The notes below the pieces were generated by a model that saw nothing but the letters and a program-made list of their open reading frames with translations, ran no database searches and was not told the DNA's origin. From Chaetomium olivaceum (lineage: Eukaryota; Ascomycota; Sordariomycetes; Sordariales; Chaetomiaceae): 64,000 nt of DNA. Position numbers and translations under genes: made by a program. Positions 9,869-21,451 of the stretch are shown here, piece by piece. The stretch covers positions 85,083-149,082 of the forward strand of contig JAYWVB010000064.1 of NCBI GenBank assembly GCA_039881045.1. Reading direction: 5' to 3'. Every line of letters starts with the position of its first letter. The stretch's first letter is position 1.

Positions 9869-12467
9869 CTACTGTTGAGACAAGTCTATTGTTGTGCACC
9901 TTTTGGCTGCACCGAACCTAAGCATCCTTTGCAGTGTACCTTCACCGAAGCTGAACCCTAACAGGATAGGATCCTCGAGAGGTTCGTCACACGCGGCTCG
10001 GTCGTTTGGGCGAGGGTGGTTGGTCGGCCACCTCGACCACGATTTGGGGCTACGTCTCCGCCGCCATCTCGCGGTCCCTCGGCAGTGCCGTTCGACTTTC
10101 TTAAAAGTTAACCTATTGTAAAATTCTTCTCCTTTTAAAGAGATTGATCTCAAGGGTCTTGATACGCCTCTCCGAGAAATGACTTGGGGAAGCTCGCCTA
10201 GATACTCAGCATCGTCACGTGCACACGCCTCGATGAAGTCCCTCTCCTGGTCGTGCAGCATATTGGTAATGGCCTCGACAAGACGGTACAGATGACTCAT
10301 GCCGTTCAGGAGGTAAGACTTGACGTTGTTGTTGCTCGCTTCCGTCCCAGAGGTAACCCGGCACCCGAAGTTGCGATACTTCCGGATAAAGCAACGGGCC
10401 CATTGCTCCCTTACAGGTATATAGGTCCTGCACAGGTACAACAAGATCGCCTTCTGGTTACCGAACTCCTTACAAAGATTTGCCCACGACCTGTCATGCT
10501 CCGCCTCGGTCTTTGCAAAAACAACCAGCTTCCACAGCATCACAACGCCCTGGTAAGTGTGTGGGGGGGTTTGGAAAACCGGTTAGGCTCAGAGTCGCAG
10601 ACCATCGCCCTGTCGCTTGGTGTTAGGGTTGCCTGGTCAGGGGCGCCTTCGGCGCCATTCTCCTGGTCACTACCATCGTCTGCCCCTCCTCGTATCCACT
10701 TCTGCTTTGCATTGAGTAAGACATTGGAAATGATGTGGTGGATGCAGATCTGTTGTTAGCTCTCGGGGAACTACTCGCCCAAATCCCTTTTCGTCTGGTT
10801 ATCGAAATATGTGAGGATTGTATCGGGTAGCCGGATGCTGTGTTGGATGGCTAATTGCCGGATGGCATAAGCGAGAAACTGGAAGCCTTCTAACCGCTCG
10901 TTGTCGATAAGGCCAAATGCAGCATTGAAGACAGTCCCCAGGCAAGTCTGGCCAATGGTTTGAAAAAGAGGGAGCTTGAAGCGATTCGTGTTGTACGTGT
11001 TGTTAAAGCTGAGGACTTCTGGGAACCGTTGCCATATGCGGATACAGTACGGAAATGTCCACACAGGACCGACAAGGAGATTTGGCTCCGCTTCCGACCA
11101 TTTTACCACATAAGGGATGTCCTTCTCGTCGAAGATCTTGATCAGCGCAGCCGTGGGGTTGTAGCTGTTTAGCTTCTGGCGGTTAACGAGGGCTCTGGCG
11201 TTGTAGATGTCCCTGCGAGTGAGGGCGGAATCTGTATGTTGGTTATTGACGATGCTTCTGACGTCTCGTGCTCGGATACCGACTCGGCGACTTGTCGCCT
11301 CAATGGTTGCCTTGACAGAATCGGTGAGCTTCCGGTGGCTAGGATGGGCAGAAGGGTCGGTACTGGAATGGTGATTATGCTCGGGATGACTAGCATCTGC
11401 AGGCCAACGTAAGACCCATCGATAATCATTCTCCGGCAAAGAGACAGCAAAAATCCTCCATTTGCAGCCGCATTTTCTAGACTGCCGTTGTCGAATACCA
11501 GCACCTTCGCTTTTCCTTAGTTCGCCGTATCTATCACACTTGAGGGTATAGCGTGACAGCCGACCTTTGATGAGATAGCACTGCCGTTTGACAATGCCAA
11601 ATCCGTTGGCTTTTGCAAAGGCATTTACCCGATCAAAAAGAGCCTCGAATGTTGGTTCGGGATTACCTGGGACCAGGGGAATCGGTATCGTATTCGGCCG
11701 GCTAGGACTTGACATCGTATCTCGGCCCTCGCGTTGCTCTTCCTGCTCACGCTGGAGCTGGGCGCTTGGTGACAAACTCGCTCGGGCGCGAGAGTGGTGG
11801 CTGCCGGTCGGGGATCGACTCCATGTGATTCGTTCGCGAACAGTCCGCTCACGTGAAATGGTAGAACCATCTTGCGAAGTAATCTTCTCTCGCAATATGG
11901 TAGTCTTCTCTTGAGTGACGTTCAACTCAGGAGACGCCCGGTCGGACGAGCATCCAGACGAAGCTAGATGTAACTCCGTATCCTCTTCCTTGTGGATCTC
12001 GAGCGCACTGCGGAATATGGTATCGAGACCCCTCAACCGAGTCCTCCTATCCTTCTCTTGCTCCTTTGTATCTCGTCGCGCTTGCATTCGCTCACTAAAA
12101 TCCGGGCCTGGTAAGGCCAGCTTAACATGGTCGGGAAATTGAGGGAGAGAAATATCTCGGAGTCGTTGCGCAGTTCCCACCAGGGCTCGTCTAACCCTTG
12201 GGAACCATGGGGTCGGGGTATTGTCGTAAAATGTGCCGGGGGGTTGGTCGCAAAGAGATTGTACAAGGCATCATCGTCGCCATAGCCGTACCATTCCTCA
12301 GGGTCCGGCCCTAAGCTGCTGTTTGAAGACAGAGGCCTGGTCTGCTCCCGCGCATCGGAGGTATCGCGTCGGAGTCGCTTCTGGGATAAGGATTACGCTT
12401 CATCCAGGCCGGCAATATCCTGTCTAGTTCGGGATCGCTTTCGGGAGCTGTTGGAAAGGCGAGGCAT
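9869..12467 (-). pseudogene. Mutator-like (MULE, FAR1-type) transposase, decayed
   Basis: Starts at ATG 12467 (MPRLSNSSRKRSR). It contains a FAR1-like DNA-binding region (RQSRKCGCKWRIFAVSL... HPEHNHHSS), then a MULE transposase core (SFNNTYNTNRFKLPLFQ, GQTCLGTVFNAAFG), CIHHIISNVLLNAKQKW, and a C-terminal part (WARCFIRKYRNFG, GTEASNNNVKSYLL). It is broken by in-frame stops at 12393-12395 (TAA), 10771-10773 (TAG) and 10756-10758 (TAA). It also has frame shifts at the G6 run 12238-12243 and the G7 run 10563-10569. All three stops can be made from CAA or CAG by one C-to-T change. I could not find its terminal inverted repeats, so the element limits are open. Confidence 0.75.
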
Positions 12468-12848
12468 TATGTGAAGACAAGGACGATGCTGACGTCGGTT
12501 GGAGCTGGCAGACTATTGGCAGCTGGCAAATCTGGAGAGAATGCGGCAGAATTTTGAGGGGAGAACCCCTGCTTAACAGAAGATTTTGAGCCAATAGGAG
12601 CTTCGGTATTGCCCTGCCCGGATAACACCCCGCCCGTGTATCGATTGTGCCCTGCCCATAATATATCAATTGCCATGTCATAACTATGCCTGTGGTCATG
12701 ACTGTGGTCATGCATACGTCACAGGCCTCTGCTCCAGTACTTGAGCACGTCTGCACCTGTCATCTAGATCTTGCTCTCTTTGTAGCAATATCATTTTTGT
12801 ATGACCTAACCTTGGTACCCGTCACAATATTACACCGCCTTAACGCTA

Positions 12849-12896
12849 ACGTACTTGCATAACGAGTGGCCCACCATAACGAGTGGGCCACTTTTC
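12849..12896 (+). repeat. Left terminal inverted repeat of the Fot1/pogo element
   Basis: 48 bp, identical to the complement of the right end. It contains a 17-bp-period internal duplication of ATAACGAGTGG (12859 and 12876), probably the transposase binding sites. Confidence 0.9.
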
Positions 12897-12946
12897 TTCC
12901 TTTTGTAACCTCCCAACTTCATCACGAATTTCCTTCACAATGCAAA

Positions 12947-14588
12947 ATGGAACCTCTTCCAAAAGAGAGTCGTATAATCCTTGCGCTTGAAGCTCTTAAA
13001 AAAGACTCTAAACTTTCCGTACGGAAGGCTGCTACGATCTACGAGATTCCACGAAGCTCACTGCGACACCGACGCGCTGGAAAGCAACCACGACCAGAAA
13101 TACCAGCTAACCTTCGAAAATTGACCGACTTGGAGGAACAAGTCCTTCTTGAGAGGGTACTCGACCTTGATGCGCGAGGATTTCAGCCCCAGCTCTCGGA
13201 CCTTCGAGAAATGGCCGATCGCCTTCGGGCCGCACGCGGCGCGTCGCCCGTCGGACCCCGATGGGCAAACGGTTTCGTAAAGCGACATTCCAAGGTTACA
13301 ACGCGTTTCCGACGTCAAATCGATTATCAGAGGGCCCAATGCGAAGATCCCGAGGTAGTAAACGCGTGGTTTCGGGCTCGTACGCAACGTAATCGACAAA
13401 TACGCGATCCAAGAGGGGGATATCTACAACTTCGACGAGACTGGGTTCCAGATGGGCATGCTTTCGAGTGCAAAGGTCGTGACGAGCTCCGAGCGCCGTG
13501 GGAGGCCGCGCACAAAGCAGCCTGGCAATCGGGAGTGGGTTACGGTGATCCAAGCTGTGTGTGCGGATGGCTGGGTCGTGCCGCCGTACTTTGTCGTCAA
13601 GGGGAAAAACCACCTCCTCCCCTGGTACCAGGACAGCCGATTCCAGCCCGAATGGAGAGTCCACACAAGCGAAAATGGCTGGACAACAAATGAGATTGGC
13701 GTCGATTGGCTAAAACATTTCGACCAGGCTACCAAACGCCGTACGAGAGGGGTACATCGACTGCTTATCCTCGACGGCCACGAAAGCCACCCTCGATCGA
13801 CTTCGAAGATTTCTGCAAGGCCAACAACATTATTACACTTTGCATGCCTCCCCATTCTTCCCACTTTCTCCAGCCCCTCGATGTTGGGTGTTTTAGTCGG
13901 CTTAAGGCCTTGTACGGCAAGCAGATTGAGCAGATGATGCGGATGCAGATCACCCACATTACGAAGGAGACTTCTTCGACGCGTTTGTCGAGGCATTTCA
14001 CGCTTCCGTCACAGCGAACAACATACGAGCGGGCTTTAGAGCAACTGGCCTAGTTCCTTTTGACCCTGAATTGGTAGTTTCTTGCCTCGACCCTAAGCCA
14101 CTTACCCCATCTCCTCCAAACTCGCGTCCCGGAACAGCCTCGACCTGGGCCCTGAAGACCCCATCCAATGCGTACGACGCGACCAAGAGCTCCATCACTC
14201 TCAAGCGGAAGATCGAGAACCCTCCGATTCACATTTTCGACATCATCGACTTGCAGGCCAAGAGCATCTCAAAGTTGGCACATGAAATGGTGTTGCTCCG
14301 AGCTGAGGCCCAGGAACTTCGTACAGCAAATGAGCGACTAAGCAAGCGCCGTAGGACAAAGAAAACGCGTCTGCAGGAAGGAGGATCACTTAGTTTAAAA
14401 GAGGCAAGGGTTTGATGGCTGATCGGGGACTTGGTGATAAGGACTGCGAGGAAACGTCTGGGAGTAGTGGTTGTATAACAGTGGGTGGGCCACGCATTCG
14501 GCTCTGCAGCAACTGCAAGAAGCCCGGCCACAATGCACGAACATGTCAAGTAGTTTGTGAGACATCTGAAGATGGTGATACCGAGTAG
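12947..14588 (+). pseudogene. Fot1/pogo DDE transposase, frame-broken
   Basis: Begins at ATG 12947 (MEPLPKESR) with an HTH_psq/CENP-B-like DNA-binding N-terminus (LSVRKAATIYEIPRSSLRHR). The DDE core follows: YNFDETGFQMG (first Asp), LLILDGHESH (second Asp) and PPHSSHFLQPLDVGCF (third Asp). A leucine-rich region with basic tail comes next and, in a further frame, a zinc knuckle CSNCKKPGHNARTC before the stop at 14586-14588. Frame changes are needed near 13370 (TTT run), 13790, 13973 and 14412. Each is one base. Catalytic residues are all present, so it is either a freshly inactivated copy or an intact copy with base-calling errors. Confidence 0.85.
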
Positions 14589-14647
14589 TTTCAATTGATT
14601 TGAGTTGTTGTGGCTGAATTGACTTACACGAGGTGGTTGAGGTCCGG

Positions 14648-14695
14648 GAAAAGTGGCCCACTCGTTATGGTGGGCCACTCGTTATGCAAGTACGT
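14648..14695 (-). repeat. Right terminal inverted repeat of the Fot1/pogo element
   Basis: Exact inverted copy of the left end over 48 bp, followed by the TA duplication at 14696-14697. Confidence 0.9.
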
Positions 14696-14697
14696 TA

Positions 14698-15386
14698 TTC
14701 CAAAACTAATCTGCAGAATCAGGCTCTGTTAAACCGGGGCCTCGTGAGGTTTGCGTAGGACGTTACCCAACATGTTCGTCAAACCATTTTGGGTTTCCAA
14801 TGTAATGAAGTTCTTACCTTACACGACATGGGCGAGCCAGGCCGCGTCTCGGAGGTGCTCGTATACCTCCCAGGTGCGTATAATTATTGGCTGGCCAGTT
14901 CCGTTATCAAGTGATTCGAGTTGTGGAACTTGAGCCTTGTATGTCACCCCCGGCTCGGCCGTAGCACTCGCAGGTTTATGTGTCAAACAAGACATCCTAA
15001 CCATGTGAGGATAAATCTGGATTTATGGTAAGAATGAATATGCTGCTAGCATCCGCCATCCCATACTGTGTACTTGTGTGGTACTTCGGAGACTTTGCTT
15101 TTGTCCCACCTGTGGTATGTGTCAACAGTGTCCGATACAGGCGTTCACCTGTTCGTTGTTGTTTGGTGCTGCCTGCCTAAAGACAATTTGCTCGCACCCG
15201 AAGTGCCAAAGAGAGGCTTGCGCGGTTACTCTCTCAGGCCACGCCACTGGCTCCGAACTCACCAAGGTGTGAGTGATCACGCCCTTATTTTGTTGCGACC
15301 ACGCGGTCCCGCAGTTGAATACTCGAATCTGATTAACCCTTGTCTACGTGGCCACTTTTCTAACCAAGGCAGACATCTGACTTACA
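14698..15386. other. Intergenic stretch upstream of the NLR gene
   Basis: About 690 bases with no supported gene. The open frames in it carry no recognisable domain and their starts and codon use look like chance. It presumably contains the promoter of the NLR-like gene. Confidence 0.5.
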
Positions 15387-18300
15387 ATGAGCTACGAGAT
15401 TGACTCCAATGCCCTCCTCTTCACAAGACCCGGAGGGAACCAGCTAGAGTAGGCCGTCACCCTGGTAAACGCGATCCTAACCATGCTTCTAACACCGTCA
15501 GCATCATTGCTATCAATGGTATTTACAAGGATAGGGACCCTTCGCGGCCATGGACATCCCTGAGCCAATTCCTTTCTGACGACCAGAGATCATGGCTAGA
15601 GAAATGCCTCCTAAACCACTATGGGGGGCGGCTTTTGGTCATTGGAAACCAATTAAACACCGGCAACGATAGCACTTGGCGTGACATGCTTGATGATGGC
15701 CGGAGAGTTTCGGTGTTGATAAAAAAGTTCCGCGAAAGAAACTCTGCGGTATGTATCATCTGGTTATTGATTGGGTTTTGAGGGCAGGGGCGAATTCATA
15801 GACTGACTTCATGGAAGCATCCACAGCGCGTTGTATTTCTCTACCAAAGAGTTGGAGGCTTCATACTGCTTAAGGTTAGAGGTCCTCAGATAAACTTTAT
15901 GGCTCCGTTGAAATTTGTTAACACGCACACCACCCAGGCTTTGGGCAGTATGACCACCGAGGAGAGACACCAACTTGGCACGGTCGTGGTGGTTTTTTTT
16001 GGGACACCGCTGAACTCAAATGACCGCAACAAACTGAAAAATAGACTTCAACTCTCGCGAGGACTTTGCTTGGGTTCCGATAACCGCAAGCACGCCGTTC
16101 TTGACGATTCAACCCTTGAGGAAATGCTCAACTGTCTTGATCTGCTTAAATCTACGAGCTTTCGGGTCCTCTCAGTGTATGAGAATATAGAGACCAAGCC
16201 TTTGAAAGCAGGTTGGATTAGGAGGAAGAAGCATATTGTATGTATGGCTCAGCCCCCCAGGTCTTCGGGCTTTACAGACAGACTTCCTAACTCATGTGTC
16301 ACACTTCAGGTACCAAAGCACATGGCAGAATCAGAAGGGTTTGGCTCTATCGGACTCCATCTTGATCACTACAACATTGCTAGATTGGACGAGTCTCATT
16401 TCCAAGTACTGAACGCAAAGTTAGCGGGATTCCTTCCTCCTTCACCGCCATCTCCGTCTGGGGCAAGTACGTATTTGAAGCCAAAAGGCTCGGTGGAAGC
16501 GCAACCTTCGACGGCGAGAATCAATACGCAAATTCTCCCGATTCCAGTTCAGGGTTCAGGGGCGACCACTAACCCCAACAATCCGAATCCCACCATCAAC
16601 CAGCATCGTATGTTCTCTTCCTTGTATGATTACCTGGATCATACACTGATCGTTTCAACACCTGGTTTAGAAAATACCCTTCGGAGGACCATACCAAGTC
16701 ACCGTTCCCCGACAGTGAATAAAACTGTATCTGTGCCATGCTTCCATTCTGATTTCCCTCAAAACCCATATTTTGTGGGCAGAGAGGACGTCATGGCCTC
16801 TATAGATGAGCATCTCTTCAGGCAGCGTAAGGTGGGAAGTCCCAGTTCACCGCAAACGGCGGCTTTCGCAATATGCGGTCCCGCTGGCCAAGGCAAGACT
16901 CAAACGGCAGTCAAGTATCTTCATGACACTCGGGATCAGTTTAAGGTGTCGCTATTGGTGTCAGCAGACACTGCTACCAAGCTCATGGAAGGTCTTCGCC
17001 GGTTCGCCCAGTTGCTGGGTCTCACAGAGATGCTATCCAATGAGCCACGGCGGGATGTCGATAAGCTGCGTAGTTGGCTGAAGACAACTAGTGAGTAGAG
17101 AAAACCTGTCTACTTTTGTCCATGGGATGTGACTGACGGCTGGGGCAGCATATCCGTGGCTTTTGGTTATCGACAACGCGGAAGATCCATGTTTGGTTAA
17201 TGACTTGTGGGTCGACTCCAACGTGGGTTCGATCCTCATCACGTCAAGGAATACTGTATTCTCTTCATCGACGGTAGCGGGCTACGGCTGTGATCTCGGG
17301 AATTTGAACCCCGACCTCGCAGTAGCAATGCTGAGGGCGCAAGCGGACTTTAACCTAGCCGGGAATCAGGACGACAGGGAAGCGTTGCAGATCGTCAAAC
17401 GCGTCGATTTCCCTCTTGGCATTCAGCTTGCCATCGGCATCCTAAACGAAGCCAGATGTTCCTTTGCGGAGTATAACGCGCAGTGGGCAACTGCCCGCGA
17501 TGTTTTTCGTGAGGGAGACATGAGCCGCCTCCATCGACACTTCGCGCCATACCCATCTTCACTCGACCAAGTATACCGAGCGTCGGTTTCAAGAATCGAC
17601 CCCGGGCCTGCTCTCATGCTCCAGATCTTCTCGCTACTCGATCCAGACAACATCCAGGAGGGTGAGCTCCTTGCCGACATTCCTAAATGTGCCCCCGGAT
17701 GGTTGACTGCTTTGTCTAAAAGCCGAATCAGTTATCGGCGAGACCTTGTCGTCAGGAGCCTTGTCACCCCCAAGAACAGCAACGGACACACCATAGCCTC
17801 TCTCAGTATGCACCGGCTTCTCAAAGCCGCGGTTCAGTCCTACATGACCGAGGATAGCATCCAGATGGCGTTTGACGGAGCTGTGTAGCTTATTTCGTCC
17901 AAGATAACGCACGTATGGGCATCAGACTAGGCGCAGGTGGGCAAGTTGTTCAAGGAAATGCTGCCGCACGTTCACGCCATCCATGCATTTTTCAAGGACG
18001 CGGAGATGTCCTCCGCAAGCCAAGCGCAACAATTACGACTCCCCATCGGGTTTATCAGGATGCTGCATCGGGCAGCCTCGTAAGTACTAGTAGCATCCCA
18101 ATTCAAACGTCGCAATCCTAAATGTCCTTCCCATGGGTTGCTACCACTAGCACTCTAACCAAAATCACAGGATTGCATACCGGCGCAGCACGCTAAAAGA
18201 CGCCCTGGTGCTCCTGGAGACAGCTCAATACCTCCTCAAGAATGAGCGACCGAGAATTGACGGTGACGATGCCGCTATAGTCAGGGAGGAGGTGGATTGT

Positions 18301-19245
18301 TGTCACTCCCAAGCCCGCATCCACGCCGAAATGGCGGAGTTTGACCAGTCCCTCTTTTTCTTCCAGAGGGGCTGGGATCTTTCCGAAGGCCAAGACGACG
18401 GCATCACAACCCCATGGCCATACGGAGAAATGCGCTTCGCTCTGTGCGGTGGGATTGCAAATTCACTCAACGGGCTGGGCCGGAACGATGAGTCCGAGGT
18501 CAAATACCAAGAATACCTCGCACTCAACACGTTTGATGAGTGGACCATTTACGAGATTAACATGCACCGCTGCCAGTGGCTCGGTGGGAAGCTCGAAGCA
18601 GCAAGCGCCGGGCTGGAGAATTTTCTCGAACGCCGGCGTGTAGCCAGAGGGCCTGCATGTGATGATACGGAAGGGTTCTTGTATGCTGCCCTACGCTTCG
18701 TCTACCACACATCTAATCGAAGTTTTGCTAACTCAACAACGCAGAAATGGGTCGGCTCACTACATTCTCGAGAACATCAGGGTTGACCAGGGGAGGCTGG
18801 ACGAGGCATACGAGCTGCACAAAATTGCGCTGGAATGTTGGAGAGATAAAAGTTATGGAAGGGATCACCACAAGACGGGGGACGCCACCCACAAACTCGG
18901 ATGGCACCTGGCCAGGATGGGCAAGGACGAAGAGGCGCTGTGAGTCAAAGCGACCGTTTTGATGACACAACGCTATGAAAATTGCAACTAATCGGCTCGT
19001 GCAGGTTCAGTTTTGACGAGGCATTGCGGATTTACCAATCTGGCTCAGATCAGGCCCTTCGCGAGCCCGAAGTTGCGCGGGCATCGCTTCATAGATCCAA
19101 GGTTCTTCGGAGGCTCGGGCGGTTTCATGATGCGGATGCTGATCGAGAGACGGCGGTCGCGTTTCTGAAGAAAACGCAAAATCCGAAACAGGGGTGCCCT
19201 GATGACAAAGTGTTTGAAGAGGTTATTAGTCCATGGGCTAGGTAA
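15387..19245 (+). CDS. Fungal NLR-like STAND protein (hydrolase-like N-terminus, NB-ARC, TPR)
   Basis: From ATG 15387 introns at 15449-15501, 15749-15826, 16238-16309, 16608-16670, 17091-17148, 18080-18170, 18681-18744 and about 18941-19004 give one protein. The N-terminus resembles a degenerate alpha/beta hydrolase: where active relatives have GHSxGG it has YQRVGGFILLK, so the nucleophile serine is gone. The nucleotide-binding domain has NPYFVGREDVM, P-loop CGPAGQGKTQTAVK, Walker B LLVIDNAED and ILITSRN. The C-terminus has tetratricopeptide-like repeats (GRLDEAYELHKIAL, HKLGWHLARMGKDEEAL, LGRFHDADADRETA). Such proteins act in fungal non-self recognition and programmed cell death. In-frame TAGs at 17886 and 17928 lie between NB-ARC and TPR. 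A 48-nt intron (17883-17930, weak GTGTAG donor) would remove both, otherwise the gene is truncated. Confidence 0.75.
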
Positions 19246-19482
19246 GGAGATGGGAAATGGACCATGACGGAGGATTGGAAGGCAATGTGGCCGGGACTGC
19301 ATCGGTACCTAAGGTACGAGTTGTCTGGCAGAGGACTTCAAGTTCGGGTAATATTGTACACCAGGGTACTCTGATCCTCGCCCCCGTGGGCTTCCAATTA
19401 AGGTACCTAGCCAGTGCAAAGATACAGACATTACCTAGTAACCAAGTAGAGGGTGGCTCGTGTATTTGGACCGTACTAGCCA

Positions 19483-21075
19483 TTACAGTTCGGGCTGATC
19501 ATGCTCCCTCTCCGCTGTGAAGAACTCTGCTATTTTTTGACCGGCGTAGTTGAACGCCACGGGGAGGAACATGCAAAATATGGTGAAGGGAATAACCGAG
19601 TAAATGAAGTCCTGAACGCCAGGCTTTGGATCATCAAAGACATCGACGTTCATCCCAAAGCAGGCAGCCATCAAACTGGCCGGGAGGAAGATGTATGCCA
19701 GCCACGTCACCCCTCGTACCCTCTCCTGCTGCTCTAACGACTTTTGCGACTCTCGGATGCTCATGGTGTTCACCTCAAACTGAAGGAGTTCACCAATATC
19801 GTGCGAAAGGGAGTCTGCCTCCTGCAGCAAGTCGCACATCTCCTTCTTTACCCTTGCAGACATATCCAGGACGCGCTCTCGGTCCCCATCCTTCATGTCT
19901 TTGTTCACCGGCCACTCCAGGTTGGGCCGTGACTCGACAAACCGGATGGCTTCCCGTATATATCGACGGCCCCGGTCGACGAGCGCTTTGTCGCTCTGCA
20001 GCCACAAATTCTTCTCTTCAGGTAGGGGCGAATTCTCGTGGAACTGCCGAAGGAAGCTGAAGAGTCGAAGCCAGGATAACATGAAGGTGTCAAGGAGATC
20101 GACTGCTAGAATGAAGGGATCTTCCACAGCCAAGGCTCGGTCGGTTTCATCTAACTGCAAGTCATCATTTTCACCTCGCGAGACAAAAGGGTCGGCAGCG
20201 GTGAAGTCCCTCGAATCACGAACGTCCTGGTGAGGCCTCGGTAACTCAATGGTCTCAAACGCGCAGTGCCCGTATCTCGTCATAGGGAAAATTTGGCAAG
20301 GTAGTCTCTGACTTGGAGTCGGTTTCCTCCAAGGCGCTCTGTCGCTGGGGGACCCGGCGTCGGTCATGATGATGGCCGCCCACGATGCTCCCGGGGCGGG
20401 AACGACACAGCAAAAGACTTGCTGCTCGATGCTGAAGAAATGCTGGCCGTGGACGTTGACCTTTCAACATTGCTCTCTACCAAAAGCAGCCCCGTTCTCG
20501 ACGAGGAGGTCGAGGCTGTATTGTCTCGTTCTTTCGTCAATTGTCCGCTGCAGCCAGGTACGATCATCGGCGAGGAAGAGACGCCTGGAATTGTCGGATA
20601 TTCCTCCCACTACTTTGGTTTTCGTTCCCCATGTTCCAAGCGACACCAGACGAAGGGAAAGGCAAGGCCAATTGGGTGTCGGGGGGGTAAGCAGTTGAAA
20701 AGCTCCCGGCAGGTTGAGTTGTGCCAGCAGGATTTCAGGCCGCATGCGGTAGTATCTGTGAAGAGCCTCAAGGTACGAGGCCATAGGTAACCCACGAAGA
20801 AGCACGATGGCCGGGGTTCCATGATAGGAGGCCAGTGTACCGTCTCCCGGTTGAGGGCAGGGGGATCCAACAGTTGCTGTGGCTCCCAGGTACTGAAAAG
20901 CCGATAGGACCTTGGCGCTCTAGTCTTGTGGGAGCTTAGGTACAGCGTCTGGCTTTTGAGAAAGACCGCGGATAATTTCCACGCCACGGGGAAGCAATCC
21001 GTGGTAAAGGAGACCGGATCGGGCCACCATCCGCAGCCGTTGCTTCCAGGGTATGTCGGCATCATTTCGGTCCAT
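19483..21075 (-). pseudogene. CorA-like Mg2+ transporter family protein with two in-frame stops
   Basis: One minus-strand frame runs from ATG 21075 (MDRNDADIPWKQRLRM) to the stop at 19483. It has LRGLPMASYLEALHRYYRM near the N-terminus, FSIEQQVFCC in the middle, a long helical region (ADSLSHDIGELLQFEV, REQEKS-like helix) and, near the C-terminus, two membrane segments with the CorA signature GMN (AACFGMNVDVF). Family members are inner or plasma-membrane divalent-cation channels. TAG at 20920-20922 and TGA at 20464-20466 interrupt the frame. Each needs one C-to-T change from CAG and CGA. The TAG could lie in a 51-nt intron (GTACCT...TTTCAG), the TGA has no such escape. Either a pseudogene or it has base errors. 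Confidence 0.65.
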
Positions 21076-21451
21076 GTTGTGACTTGATTGATGGCGCCAG
21101 CCGCATACCATCGACAACAATGAGAAGCAGAGATGGGGTAAAAGGAAAATGGTGTGATCATCCTGGGTTTCCCAGAGCACACAACAGTTGTGAAAACTGA
21201 GTTCTGTCCAACTAAGTTGGCAAGGTTTGAGTCACAAGGGTTACACCCATGGCTGGGGTTTCGCACAGGTAACTATACGGAAAGTACCCTGATGAGGAGC
21301 TGGGATCCCATATGGATAAAGTTCGGGGTTGGTGTGACATTGTATTCCCGGTGTTATCATGTGGAACGACCCTCAGAGCTCCGGACTCTGTTCCCTGGGT
21401 GACCTTGTTCTCTGTGTCAAAACCTAATCCCCTTCTGGTCATCGAAAGCCC
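21076..21451. other. Divergent intergenic region
   Basis: About 375 bases between the CorA-like gene (minus) and the AsaB-like relic (plus). No gene or repeat recognised. It probably held both promoters. Confidence 0.5.

Larger units (their letters stand above)
12849..14695 (+). mobile_element. Fot1/pogo-type Tc1-mariner element, complete ends
   Basis: A 1,847-bp element bounded by 48-bp terminal inverted repeats that are identical over their whole length (12849-12896 and the complement of 14648-14695), beginning ACGTACTTGC. Each repeat contains two copies of ATAACGAGTGG spaced 17 bp apart. The dinucleotide TA flanks both sides (12847-12848 and 14696-14697), the duplication expected for Tc1/mariner. 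Size, repeat length and the DDE transposase inside fit Fot1/pogo elements of fungi. Perfect ends suggest a recent insertion. Confidence 0.92.

Noticed and set aside
15068..15403. Open frame upstream of the NLR-like gene
   Set aside because: No domain, no signal peptide, odd composition, and it overlaps the NLR start in another frame. Treated as chance.
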